A DNA stretch of 64,000 nucleotides from JAALKW01 sp963974485 (GCA_963974485.1 CAXBBS010000005.1:1-64000); one strand, 5' to 3'; positions 37,701 to 46,252 are shown, counted from the stretch's first letter. Made by a program: numbers and translations. The notes: generated by a model not told the origin, from the sequence alone.

Positions 37701-37737
37701 ACGCATCCTGCCGTCTGTTTGTAGGATGCGTTTCATT
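37701..37737 (+). terminator. Rho-independent terminator after ssb
   Basis: ACGCATCCT (37701-37709) pairs perfectly with AGGATGCGT (37723-37731) around a 13-base loop, followed by TTCATTT. It ends the ssb transcript 21 bases after the stop codon. Confidence 0.75.
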
Positions 37738-37752
37738 TATTAAGGCTGTTTG

Positions 37753-38244
37753 ATGTATTCAACATCCATGTTTCAATCGCCCCCGAATGAGCAGTTTTTT
37801 GTTTGTGACGATCATACCTCACAATTAACACAGGCTTACGCTCGTACGAACGAAACAACGACTGCACTTACTTTTTCTTGTTCGGGTGCGTTGAATGCCG
37901 AAGTTTGGGCTTGCCTTATGAGCCAGGAACTACCGTTATTCCACAAGTCAGCTCATGGAATATCTATTATGGCGGCTTTCGAACGGATGGATACGATTAT
38001 TGCCGTGTTAGGCACGTTAAGTAACCGAGGCTTTATTTCAGCTGAGTTTGCTCAGAAAATCGTTGATCATTATCCGCGTCCACCTGCTCCAACAATCTCA
38101 CTCGCAGCCATTGAGGCAGAAGCCCCATTCGGCTCTTTAGGAGATAGCGATCCAGGGACCGAGCTGTGCATGGACATCAGTTATTTCACAGATGAAGACG
38201 AAACGCCTGAGCCCGATGTTAAACGTTTGCGATATAATAGCTAA
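37753..38244 (+). CDS. Hypothetical protein, 163 residues
   Basis: I do not recognise this protein. ATG 37753 follows TAAGG at 37741-37745. It has no signal peptide or membrane segment. The middle (about 35-105) looks like a compact helical domain and the end is proline-rich, then acidic (TDEDETPEPD), finishing with a basic patch KRLRYNS. Acidic clusters near the C-terminus occur in Dot/Icm effectors of Legionella and Coxiella, but this alone is weak evidence. The gene ends one base before the convergent MFS gene. Confidence 0.7.
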   Translation: MYSTSMFQSPPNEQFFVCDDHTSQLTQAYARTNETTTALTFSCSGALNAEVWACLMSQELPLFHKSAHGISIMAAFERMDTIIAVLGTLSNRGFISAEFAQKIVDHYPRPPAPTISLAAIEAEAPFGSLGDSDPGTELCMDISYFTDEDETPEPDVKRLRYNS

Positions 38245-38245
38245 T

Positions 38246-39436
38246 TTAATTAATAGCAGGTTGTTTGGTTGTTGATTTTTTCTTCATCGATGTCGCAATA
38301 CCCAGCCAGACCGCAGCAACCAATGCGTTGGTTATATAAACGCCTGAGTTGCCGTAATGTTGATACAGTAATCCAGCCACACTCCCGCCTGCAAAAATTC
38401 CTAAAAATTGACTGCTGGAGTACACGCCCATGGCCGTGCCTTTGTTTTTAGGATTCGTACGTTTAGATACTAACGAAGGTAGCATGGCTTCTAATGCATT
38501 GAATGCTAGAAAGTACACAAACATGAGACTACAAAATCCTACCCAGGGTAGCGCGTGTTGTGCGAGCAGTGCTTGTGCCACGCTCATAAGTCCAACGGAA
38601 ACTAAAAGAACTCGCTTTGTTTGACCCCGTTTTTCTGCAACTAAAATTAACGGTACAGCCGCAAGAAAAGAAATTACAAGCATTGGAAGATAAAAATGCC
38701 ATAAGGCGGTAATTTGTTGCGCTTCCATGGCTGCATTAAGACGAAGTGGCAATACAAAAAAAGTCGCTGTCAGCATGGCGTGTTGACAAAAAATTCCAAA
38801 ATTTAAACGCTGAAGTTCTGTTTGTTTAAACACTTCATATAGACGCGTCCTGTAAGGGGCTGAATTTAGAGCGGGCATGGTTTGAGGCTTGGGAACCACA
38901 AAATGTATTAAGACGAGCCCCAAGCATGCCAGCACAATCGTTACTATAAATAATCCTGATAGCCCGGTGTGTTGCGCAAGCGGTGGGCTAATAATAAAAG
39001 CTAAATTAAACGATAAACCAATGCTACCACCAATAATAGCCATGGAAGCTGTGCGCTTTGATTCAGGGGTTAAGTCGGCCATGAGTGCCATAAGTACGCT
39101 TCCAATTGCACCCATACCTTGCATGGTTCGTGCAATCATCATGCCTGTAATCGAGTGCGTGGTAGCACCCAGCATACTGCCTAAGGCGAGTAAAAGAAGA
39201 CCCGCGATGATCAACGGCTTTCGACCGTAGCGGTCTGATAGTAGTCCAAAAGGAATTTGCAGTAAGCCTTGGCTTAAGCCGTAGCAGCCCAGGGCCAGGC
39301 CGATTAAAGCCGGTGTTGCGCCGGTTAAGCTACTTGCATACAGCGAGAAGACGGGAATCAACAAAAATAAACCTAACATGCGACAGGAAAAGATAGCTGC
39401 AATGGGAAGTACGATGCGTAACCACGTTGATTTCAT
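38246..39436 (-). CDS. MFS transporter
   Basis: This is a major facilitator superfamily permease of 396 residues with about twelve hydrophobic segments. The MFS signature between helices 2 and 3 is GLLSDRYGRKP, preceded by GLSQGLLQIPF. It most resembles drug or sugar efflux types (YajR-like) by eye. ATG at 39436 is preferred because the first helix starts right after it. A TTG at 39481 would add 15 residues. The substrate is unknown. It is divergent from the fatty-acid cluster. Confidence 0.88.
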   Translation of the reverse strand: MKSTWLRIVLPIAAIFSCRMLGLFLLIPVFSLYASSLTGATPALIGLALGCYGLSQGLLQIPFGLLSDRYGRKPLIIAGLLLLALGSMLGATTHSITGMMIARTMQGMGAIGSVLMALMADLTPESKRTASMAIIGGSIGLSFNLAFIISPPLAQHTGLSGLFIVTIVLACLGLVLIHFVVPKPQTMPALNSAPYRTRLYEVFKQTELQRLNFGIFCQHAMLTATFFVLPLRLNAAMEAQQITALWHFYLPMLVISFLAAVPLILVAEKRGQTKRVLLVSVGLMSVAQALLAQHALPWVGFCSLMFVYFLAFNALEAMLPSLVSKRTNPKNKGTAMGVYSSSQFLGIFAGGSVAGLLYQHYGNSGVYITNALVAAVWLGIATSMKKKSTTKQPAIN

Positions 39437-39591
39437 AAAAATATAGGCGCTAGGTCGTAAAACGATGCGCAGATGGTACAAAGAACGAGCTCTAATGTAA
39501 AGCTTATTCTAGAAGATAAGCATGGATATGACATTGACATCTTAGGTTTGGTCACGGTAGCCTTGGGCCATTTTTATGCTAGGAGATAAGC
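39437..39591. other. Divergent intergenic region with a duplicated start-site segment
   Basis: This 155-base gap separates the MFS gene from the fatty-acid cluster. A 16-base segment occurs twice with one mismatch (39509-39524 and 39579-39594). The second copy is the ribosome-binding site (AGGAG) plus start codon of the enoyl reductase gene. TTGACA at 39534-39539 looks like a -35 box but has no good -10 at 16-18 bases. The segment around 39502-39519 (CTTAT...ATAAG) is an imperfect inverted repeat that could be an operator. Confidence 0.4.
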
Positions 39592-40350
39592 ATGTCGGGA
39601 TTATTGTTGGCGGACCGTGTAGCACTGATAACAGGAGGCGCGCGGGGTATTGGTCGAGCAACCGCACTTAAATTGGCACGTGCTGGGGCTGATATTGCGA
39701 TTGTTTATTTTAATAGTTCAGACGAAGCTGAAATTGTTGTCAAAGAAATCGAAGCACTTGGACGTCGCGCTGTAGCATTTCAAGCCAACGTTGCTGATCA
39801 TGCTTCGGTGAAAGATTTGTTTAAAGATTTTAAAAAGCATTTTGATAGTCTTGATATCTTAGTCAGTAATGCTGCAAGCGGTGTATTAAAGCCGGCACTC
39901 AAAATGTCGACCAAACACTGGCGTTGGTGTATGGAAACCAATGCACTTGCTTTGAATCATCTTGTTACCGAAGCGCGACCGCTGATGCCACAAGGTTCAA
40001 GTGTTGTGGCTTTATCAAGTTTGGGTGCTTCACGCGCCATTCCTAATTATGCCTTTATTGGTGCATCTAAAGCTGCCCTTGAAGCGCTGGTGCGTTCGCT
40101 CAGCCTTGAGCTTGCGCCGGATGGTATTCGAATTAATACCTTATCTGCAGGTGTGGTTGATACCGATGCATTAAAACACTTTCCAAACCGTGAAGAATTG
40201 TTGGAGCAAGCTGAAGCACGTTCACTCATTGGGCGCACCATGACACCGGACGATGTGGCGGATGGTGTTTATTTATTGTGCTTGCCTGAGGCCCGTCTTT
40301 TGATGGGGCAAACGCTGTTTCTTGATGCGGGTTTCTCGGTGACGGGATAA
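39592..40350 (+). CDS. FabL-type enoyl-[ACP] reductase
   Basis: This is a short-chain dehydrogenase/reductase of 252 residues, predicted to reduce trans-2-enoyl-ACP with NADPH as the last step of each elongation round. TGGARGIG (14-21) is the nucleotide-binding loop. The active site reads Y153-x6-K160 (NYAFIGASK). This spacing marks enoyl reductases, whereas ketoreductases such as FabG have Y-x3-K. Blocks NAASGVLKP (93-101) and DTDALKHFPNREELLE closely match my memory of Bacillus FabL (enoyl reductase III). AGGAG precedes the ATG. It heads the fatty-acid/acyltransferase cluster. Confidence 0.85.
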   Translation: MSGLLLADRVALITGGARGIGRATALKLARAGADIAIVYFNSSDEAEIVVKEIEALGRRAVAFQANVADHASVKDLFKDFKKHFDSLDILVSNAASGVLKPALKMSTKHWRWCMETNALALNHLVTEARPLMPQGSSVVALSSLGASRAIPNYAFIGASKAALEALVRSLSLELAPDGIRINTLSAGVVDTDALKHFPNREELLEQAEARSLIGRTMTPDDVADGVYLLCLPEARLLMGQTLFLDAGFSVTG

Positions 40351-40432
40351 GCCGATAATTATCATGCCATGCTGGAAAAACTTGTGCTACAATTCGGAGC
40401 TTTCTAAACCTGTTGATGCGTAAAGGATCGTG

Positions 40433-40849
40433 ATGATGAATGTAGAAAATGTTTACCCGAAAGTTCAAGAAATTATTGCGGATGTATTGGTCATTGATGC
40501 AGTTGATGTGAGCTTGGATTCTCGCTTGATTGCTGATTTAGGCGCTGAGTCGATTGATTTTCTTGATTTGGTTTTCCAGCTGGAAAAAGAATTTTCCATT
40601 AAAATTCCACGTGGTCAGCTTGAGAAAAATGCGCGTGGTGCGTTAAGTGAAGAAGAGTTTGAATCAGGCGGTGTTTTAACAGCCGATGGTATGGTTGCTT
40701 TAAAAAATTATCTTAATGAAGTGCCAGAAGAGCATTTTACACCGAACCTCAAAGTCAACGAGATTCCTATGCTCTTTACGGTGGAAACCTTTTGCAAGTT
40801 GATTATTGCTGCAAAAGCGACGCAACCCGAAGAAGCTGCAACGGCCTAA
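40433..40849 (+). CDS. Acyl carrier protein, AcpXL-like (long form)
   Basis: This is an acyl carrier protein of 138 residues, against about 78 for AcpP. ATG 40433 has AAGG 6 bases upstream. ATG 40436 is an alternative. The 4'-phosphopantetheine site is S40 in LGAESIDFLDLVF, where the canonical DSL reads ESI. After helix II the protein carries an extra segment (EKNARGALSEEEFESGG) before the last helix, and a C-terminal extension. Rhizobial AcpXL, the carrier of the C28 lipid A acyl chain, has a similar FLDIVF helix and insertion. It lies 82 bases after the enoyl reductase gene. Confidence 0.88.
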   Translation: MMNVENVYPKVQEIIADVLVIDAVDVSLDSRLIADLGAESIDFLDLVFQLEKEFSIKIPRGQLEKNARGALSEEEFESGGVLTADGMVALKNYLNEVPEEHFTPNLKVNEIPMLFTVETFCKLIIAAKATQPEEAATA

Positions 40850-40852
40850 ATC

Positions 40853-41758
40853 ATGTATTTTTTATTTGTCGATCGTATTCTTGCGTTAACCCCTGGAGGG
40901 GTGACGCAAGGCATTAAGCACGTAACCCCCGATGATTACTATGTGTGCCTTGATGAGCAGAACCGGCGTTATTTTGTTCCTTCGTTAGTCGGGGAGACCG
41001 TCGGGCAATTGGCCGCCTGGAACGTGATGCTGAGTAATGATTTTACTAAGCGACCGGTGGCTGGTATTGCTGAGCGTGCCACGCTGCATCGACCGGTGTA
41101 TGTGGGTGAGACGCTCCTGCTTGAAGCAACGCTCGATGCGTTAGATGATTCGGCTGTGCAGTACCACGGTACGGCTCGCGTGGGTGATGAGGTTGTGTTT
41201 GAGTTAACCGGTGCGCTTGGCCCGCTTTTACCGATGGGTGATTTTATTGATGCCGATGTGGTTCGCGCACAATTTGATCAGATTAATTTGGGTCGACCAG
41301 GCGAGTTATCTGATGAGCAGCTTCTGCGTGCGCCATTGAACGAGTCTTCGAGTGATAAACTGCATCATGTAAATGCCCTAGTGCATTTTGATCGAATTAT
41401 TGAGCATGAGCCTGGTGTGAGCATTACGGCAGAGAAATGCATTACACGAGCCGCGCCATATTTTCCTGACCATTTTCCTAAAAAACCAGTCTTACCTATG
41501 ACGGTCTTGTTAGAATGCGTCATGAATCTTGGGCGGTATTTTGTCGAGCAGTTAGTTTTTGATAAAGCGTACCGTGTACAATGCATGCAGCGTATCAAGA
41601 TGAGTGATTTTGTGTCGCCGGGCACGGTGTTAAGTGCTGCCATGAAGCTCAAATCTCAACAAAACGGTGAGCTTGTGCTTTCGTGTCGTGTGAGTAGCTT
41701 TGGTAAGCGGGTATGTGTCTTGGAATTGGTTATGGTTGAAGTCAGGGAGATAGCATGA
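40853..41758 (+). CDS. Double-hotdog 3-hydroxyacyl-ACP dehydratase (FabZ/FabA-like)
   Basis: The 301-residue protein contains two hotdog folds. The C-terminal one has the dehydratase motif FPDHFPKKPVLPMTVLLE with H207 and E221, where FabZ-type enzymes keep their catalytic pair. The N-terminal one starts like a FabA/FabZ domain (MYFLFVDRILAL) but has RYFVPSLVGETVGQLAAW where the His-Phe-Pro motif should be, so it is probably structural. It starts 3 bases after the ACP gene and its stop overlaps the next start (ATGA). The predicted role is removing water from 3-hydroxyacyl-ACP on the long carrier. Confidence 0.83.
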   Translation: MYFLFVDRILALTPGGVTQGIKHVTPDDYYVCLDEQNRRYFVPSLVGETVGQLAAWNVMLSNDFTKRPVAGIAERATLHRPVYVGETLLLEATLDALDDSAVQYHGTARVGDEVVFELTGALGPLLPMGDFIDADVVRAQFDQINLGRPGELSDEQLLRAPLNESSSDKLHHVNALVHFDRIIEHEPGVSITAEKCITRAAPYFPDHFPKKPVLPMTVLLECVMNLGRYFVEQLVFDKAYRVQCMQRIKMSDFVSPGTVLSAAMKLKSQQNGELVLSCRVSSFGKRVCVLELVMVEVREIA

Positions 41759-43056
41759 ATCAGCGGCGTGTTGCCATTACGGGTATTGGCGTGGTGTCTC
41801 CTTTGGGGCATGACGCACGGAGTACATGGCAGGGACTCATGGCTGGCAACTCAGGTATGGGCGCTATTCAGCAATTTGATGCTTCAGGTTTTCCTGTGCA
41901 TTTTGCGGCTGAAGTAACAAATTATACGCCGCGCGCGGTTCATTCGGGTAAGCATCATCGTTTTGCTATGCCGTTTACACAATTTGCGTTAGACGCGGCA
42001 ACTGAAGCGCTTGAAGACGCCGGTATTCATCCTAAAACCATGATAGATAATCCTCGTTTTGGGCTTGTGGCCGGTAGTGGCATGATGACCGGTGATTTTG
42101 ATCATCTGACGCGATTCCAGCAAGTTGCAGCACCTGAGGGGGCGGTGGATTGGCATGCATTACAGCAACAAGGCGATGCGTTTTATCGTTTGAACGATTT
42201 TGGACGAACGGCTTCCAACAGCGGTTTGTCTTTGCTTATCCAAGAGTTTGGTATTACCGGTTATGCGAACTCTGTGCATACGGCATGCGCCTCCGGAGGC
42301 CAGGCGCTTGGGCTTGCCATGCAGGTGATTCGCCGAGGTGAAGCCGATTATATGCTGGCCGGTGGATTTGACTCCATGATTAATCCGTTGGGCGTTTCAA
42401 GTTTTTGCCTGCTCGGCGCTTTATCTTCTTATAATGAAACACCTGAGACGGCGAGTCGCCCTTTTGATGGCTCACGTAATGGGTTTGTTTTGGGTGAGGG
42501 CTCGGCATTTTTAGTGCTTGAGTCGTGGGACAAAGCGAAGGCACGTGGCGCAAAAATTTATGCTGAACTCGCCGGCGAAGGCAATACCTTGAGTTCCTAT
42601 CGTATCACGGATTCGCACCCTGATGGTGATGGTGCAAATCAGGCGATTGCCGGCGCGCTTTCTGATGCGGGTGTTCAACCTTCCGATGTGGATTATATTA
42701 ATGCTCATGGCACATCCACTAAAATGAATGATTTAAGTGAAACCAACGCGATTAAAGCGGTGTTTGGTGAGCGTGCGTACAAGCTTCCCGTGAGTTCAAC
42801 CAAGAGTCAAACAGGGCATTTGATTGCTGCCGCAGGTGCTATCGAGGCTGCCATCTCGGTGCTTGCGATTCAACATGCAACGGTTCCCATGACGAAAAAT
42901 CAAACCACGCCCGATCCGGCATGTGATTTAGATTATGTTGCCGAAGGCACGCGTGAGAAAGCGCTCGGTGTGGTGCTGTCGAATTCGTTCGGATTTGGAG
43001 GGACAAACAGTTGTTTGGTGTTTAAGCATCCTGAATTTGAGAGGGGGCGAACATGA
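41755..43056 (+). CDS. Beta-ketoacyl-ACP synthase II-like (active subunit)
   Basis: This is a FabF-type condensing enzyme of 433 residues. The full catalytic triad is present: C178 in HTACASGGQAL, H318 in YINAHGTSTKMND and H355 in SSTKSQTGHLIAAAG, with K350. It would condense malonyl-ACP with a growing chain. It overlaps both the dehydratase gene and the next ketosynthase gene by 4 bases, so three proteins are made in coupled fashion. I infer that it pairs with the cysteine-less partner encoded next. Confidence 0.93.
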   Translation: MNQRRVAITGIGVVSPLGHDARSTWQGLMAGNSGMGAIQQFDASGFPVHFAAEVTNYTPRAVHSGKHHRFAMPFTQFALDAATEALEDAGIHPKTMIDNPRFGLVAGSGMMTGDFDHLTRFQQVAAPEGAVDWHALQQQGDAFYRLNDFGRTASNSGLSLLIQEFGITGYANSVHTACASGGQALGLAMQVIRRGEADYMLAGGFDSMINPLGVSSFCLLGALSSYNETPETASRPFDGSRNGFVLGEGSAFLVLESWDKAKARGAKIYAELAGEGNTLSSYRITDSHPDGDGANQAIAGALSDAGVQPSDVDYINAHGTSTKMNDLSETNAIKAVFGERAYKLPVSSTKSQTGHLIAAAGAIEAAISVLAIQHATVPMTKNQTTPDPACDLDYVAEGTREKALGVVLSNSFGFGGTNSCLVFKHPEFERGRT

Positions 43057-44339
43057 GTGATTTAACACGTGTGATGGTCACCGGTGTCGGTGCTGTGAGT
43101 GCATCGGGCATGAATATAGATGCGATGTGGCAAGCCATGCTTGCTGGGAATACCGGCATTGACGAAATAAAAAATGAAGACATATCAACGTGGTCGCATC
43201 GGTTGGGGGGGGAGCTTAAAGAGTATAAGCCCGCGAAGATGTTGCCCGATCGAAAATTATTAAAGGCCATCTCACGCCAAGATGTTTTGGGTATTTCGGC
43301 GGCCATGCAGGCCATCGAGGACAGCCAAATACTGCCGTACCGTGATGGTTTAGATAACCCTACAGCCTTCAATGAAAAAACAGGGGTATTTGTTGGCTCC
43401 CCAGGTAATAAATATTACCAGCAATATGATTTTTTACCGCTGATGGCCAAAACTCAAAATAATATGCAGGCGTTTGGTTCAGAGTTGATGAGCGAAGTGC
43501 ATCCTATGTGGCTGTTGCGTATTTTACCTAATAATGTTTTAGCTTATACCGGTATTACCTATGGCTTTAAAGGTGCGAATCATAACGTTGTGAATCATGC
43601 GACCGGTGGTATGCAAGCGTTGCTTGAGGCTTATCACGCCATTCAATCAGGCCAGGCCGACCGCGTTGTTGTGGTCGCTTACGATGTTGGAACAGACGTG
43701 CAAGCCTCGTTTTATTACGAGCGTCTTGGGCTTTTAAGTGCACAGCATTTAAAGCCGTTTGATACAGCTCATGACGGGACGATTCTAGCGGAAGGTGCGG
43801 CAGCACTCGTGCTTGAGTCTGAAGCAAGTGCTAAAGCACGCGGCGCGACGACCTATGCCGAAATAACTGGCGGATTTGCGCGAACCGAAGGCTCGGGTTT
43901 ATTCTCAATTGAAGCTTCAGGTGATGCACTCTCCGATGTGTTGCGTCAAACGCTTGATGCTCAAAAAATTACGTCGGATGATTTGGCATTTATTGTTGCA
44001 CACGGTAACGGCAATCCTAAATCAGATATCAGTGAGGCGCATGCAATCAACTGTATTCAGAGTGACGCATGTGTACCTGTGACCGGGTTTAAGTGGGCGA
44101 TGGGGCATACGTTATGCACCTCGGGCCTTATGGACGCTGTGTTAGCTGCCAAAGCACTTAAAACACGTACGTTACCCGGCATTGCGAATTTAGATACCCC
44201 TGCAAAGGCGTGTGAGGGCTTAAATCTTATCACCAAACCACAAGCACTGGATGGTAAAGCAAAACATGCCTTATTAATTAACCGCGGCTTTGGTAGCATG
44301 AATGTAGCCATTTCGATGAAAGCTTGTGACGATGCTTAG
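43053..44339 (+). CDS. Ketosynthase-like protein lacking the catalytic cysteine
   Basis: This 428-residue protein has the thiolase fold of FabF with the two histidines kept (H317 in VAHGNGN, H352 in KWAMGHTLCTSG, with K347). Where the nucleophilic cysteine belongs the sequence reads VVNHATGGMQ, and gap-free alignment on the following helix puts A183 there. It therefore cannot form the acyl thioester. This is the situation of the chain-length factor (KS-beta) in type II polyketide synthases. It follows the intact synthase with a 4-base overlap and is itself overlapped by the acyltransferase gene. I infer a KS-alpha/KS-beta heterodimer. Confidence 0.85.
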   Translation: MSDLTRVMVTGVGAVSASGMNIDAMWQAMLAGNTGIDEIKNEDISTWSHRLGGELKEYKPAKMLPDRKLLKAISRQDVLGISAAMQAIEDSQILPYRDGLDNPTAFNEKTGVFVGSPGNKYYQQYDFLPLMAKTQNNMQAFGSELMSEVHPMWLLRILPNNVLAYTGITYGFKGANHNVVNHATGGMQALLEAYHAIQSGQADRVVVVAYDVGTDVQASFYYERLGLLSAQHLKPFDTAHDGTILAEGAAALVLESEASAKARGATTYAEITGGFARTEGSGLFSIEASGDALSDVLRQTLDAQKITSDDLAFIVAHGNGNPKSDISEAHAINCIQSDACVPVTGFKWAMGHTLCTSGLMDAVLAAKALKTRTLPGIANLDTPAKACEGLNLITKPQALDGKAKHALLINRGFGSMNVAISMKACDDA

Positions 44340-45171
44340 TCAGCAGATTGATGCCCTGTCTGTTTCAAAAACAGGGCGTTTTCTCAACCGATTTTTGCCT
44401 TACCGTAAACAGGTTATTTTAAGTAATATTGACCATGTTTTTGGTGAGCAGCTAAGTCAGCCTCAAAAAATACATTTGGTCAAAGCGTTTTATTCACATT
44501 TGGCACGCTCGATCAAAGAAACGATTCAATTACGTTTTATGAGTGAGCGTGAGTTATGTTCGCGCGTCGAGGTGCGGGGGCATGAGCGCTTGCTCGAAGT
44601 TGCGGCTCAAAACAAAGGTGTGTTGGTCCTGACGGGGCACTTTGGGAGTTGGGAATTTGCGCCATTGGGTGGTATTGCAAATTTCAAGCAGTTCCAAGGT
44701 CAGTTTCATTTTATTCGCCGCTTGATTGGTAATAAAATGCTTGAGAAAATTTTATTTCGCCGCTACTACCAAGCCGGCCTAAACGTCATCACGAAAGCCA
44801 ATGCACTGCAGCATGTCACCGAAGCTTTAGATAAAAATCACGCGGTGGTGTTTGTCTTAGATCAACATGCTTCGCTTGCCAATCGAGATGGTATTGCTGC
44901 TGAGTTTTTTGGGAAAAAAGCAGGAACCTATCGTAGTCTCGCCACATTCTCACGTAATACCGGTGTGCCGGTTGTGCCTGCCGCGAGCTATCGCTTGCCC
45001 AACGGCCGTCATGTGCTTGAATTTCATGATGCCATTGCCTGGGAAGATAAGCCGGGCAATCAAGCAGCACTTTATCATAATACCTGCGCTTATAACCGCG
45101 CACTCGAGAAAATCATTCTTGCCCATCCTGAGCAATGGTGGTGGCTGCATCGGCGTTGGAAGTTAAGTTGA
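44332..45171 (+). CDS. LpxL/HtrB-family acyltransferase (LpxXL-like)
   Basis: This is a lysophospholipid/lipid A acyltransferase family member of 279 residues. The family catalytic motif H-x4-D/E is H103 and E108 in TGHFGSWEF. An N-terminal membrane helix as in LpxL is not obvious. ATG 44332 is chosen over GTG 44326. Either overlaps the end of the ketosynthase-like gene. In rhizobia the last gene of the analogous cluster, lpxXL, moves the C28 chain from AcpXL to lipid A, and the same job is inferred here. Confidence 0.86.
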   Translation: MLSQQIDALSVSKTGRFLNRFLPYRKQVILSNIDHVFGEQLSQPQKIHLVKAFYSHLARSIKETIQLRFMSERELCSRVEVRGHERLLEVAAQNKGVLVLTGHFGSWEFAPLGGIANFKQFQGQFHFIRRLIGNKMLEKILFRRYYQAGLNVITKANALQHVTEALDKNHAVVFVLDQHASLANRDGIAAEFFGKKAGTYRSLATFSRNTGVPVVPAASYRLPNGRHVLEFHDAIAWEDKPGNQAALYHNTCAYNRALEKIILAHPEQWWWLHRRWKLS

Positions 45172-45224
45172 ATTAATCGTCATGTAGTGTACAATAAAAA
45201 CTCATATTAAGTGTGGAGTTTGTT

Positions 45225-46238
45225 GTGCCGTCTTTTAATACGCAATCATCGATTTTGCTCGAAGGATATACAGATGCGTCGATCAAATATGGCATACGAA
45301 CCCATCAATATGACAGGATCAAATATAGCTTTATTGAAACAGACTTGATTTTTTCACTGGCTCAGCTTTTTAGGACATTACGTCGGCTTGCCTTGATTTG
45401 TCTTTGGTCTGCTCATTTAGGGCTTTCTTTTGCCTGTATGAATATTTTTTTCTCTTATTTGTTTCTGCGTGTAATGGCCCAGTTATTTTTCACAATAGGC
45501 TCTGACTTTTTTTTGATAGCTTTAGATCGCGGCTTGAAGCTGTTTATTCCTTGGCTTTTAAGTACACCTGGATTGTATTTTTTTGCTGGGGCTGTGGTTA
45601 TTGTTAGTGTTGCTTTTTTGTTTGCTATATTTATCAAAGACAGTAACCTAAGATACGATCTTTATGCAGCACCAGCTTGCCTTTATCATATTGCAATATT
45701 TCCTTTTGTCACGGCGTTCAATTTTTTATCTTTGGTCAATAATACAGTTTATTCCAGCGCATATTATCTCACGAATTGTTTTGATACGCGGCCAGCACCT
45801 GAATGCTTGGACGAATATTTAAACGAACATTTTGAGATTAAACATATTTGTTTGGATTTGAAGCTAGAAAATACATTAGATTTAAAGCAACTGCGTAATC
45901 TTATGGATTCGATACCACCTTCGGTGAAAAAAATAGAGCTTCGTACCCCCTTTGGGCAATCTTATTCTGAAGAGGCATACACGGTTTTGTTTAAAGCGCT
46001 CAACTCCGTGAATCGAGAAAAAATAATGTTTAATAGGCCTGAGCTCACCGACAAGTGGGAGTCGTGGCAAAATGCCCATACGTTTTATACGCTCGAGCAA
46101 ACGAGTGTGCCATCGGGTCGCCCACGATTAAATCAAGATGTGATTAGGTTTGGTATTTTTTCATATCTAGAACCATCAGACATGCATACGATGTTTGATG
46201 TGTTGTCTCTTTCTACTCCTCGTGCTGATCTGGTCTAA
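45225..46238 (+). pseudogene. Membrane protein gene truncated by an IS element
   Basis: GTG 45225 is chosen because GGAG lies 6 bases upstream. It gives 337 residues of an unrecognised protein. The first half has about four hydrophobic segments (roughly 45-70, 80-100, 105-130 and 155-175), the second half is soluble. From about 302 to 330 the sequence (LNQDVIRFGIFSYLEPSD) resembles the start of an F-box (LPxEI..IFSYL.P.DL). The last three residues and the stop codon are encoded by the left end of the IS element at 46226, so the native protein was longer. F-box proteins occur among Legionella effectors, and the match here is by eye. Confidence 0.6.
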
Positions 46239-46252
46239 TTGAACCGCACACA

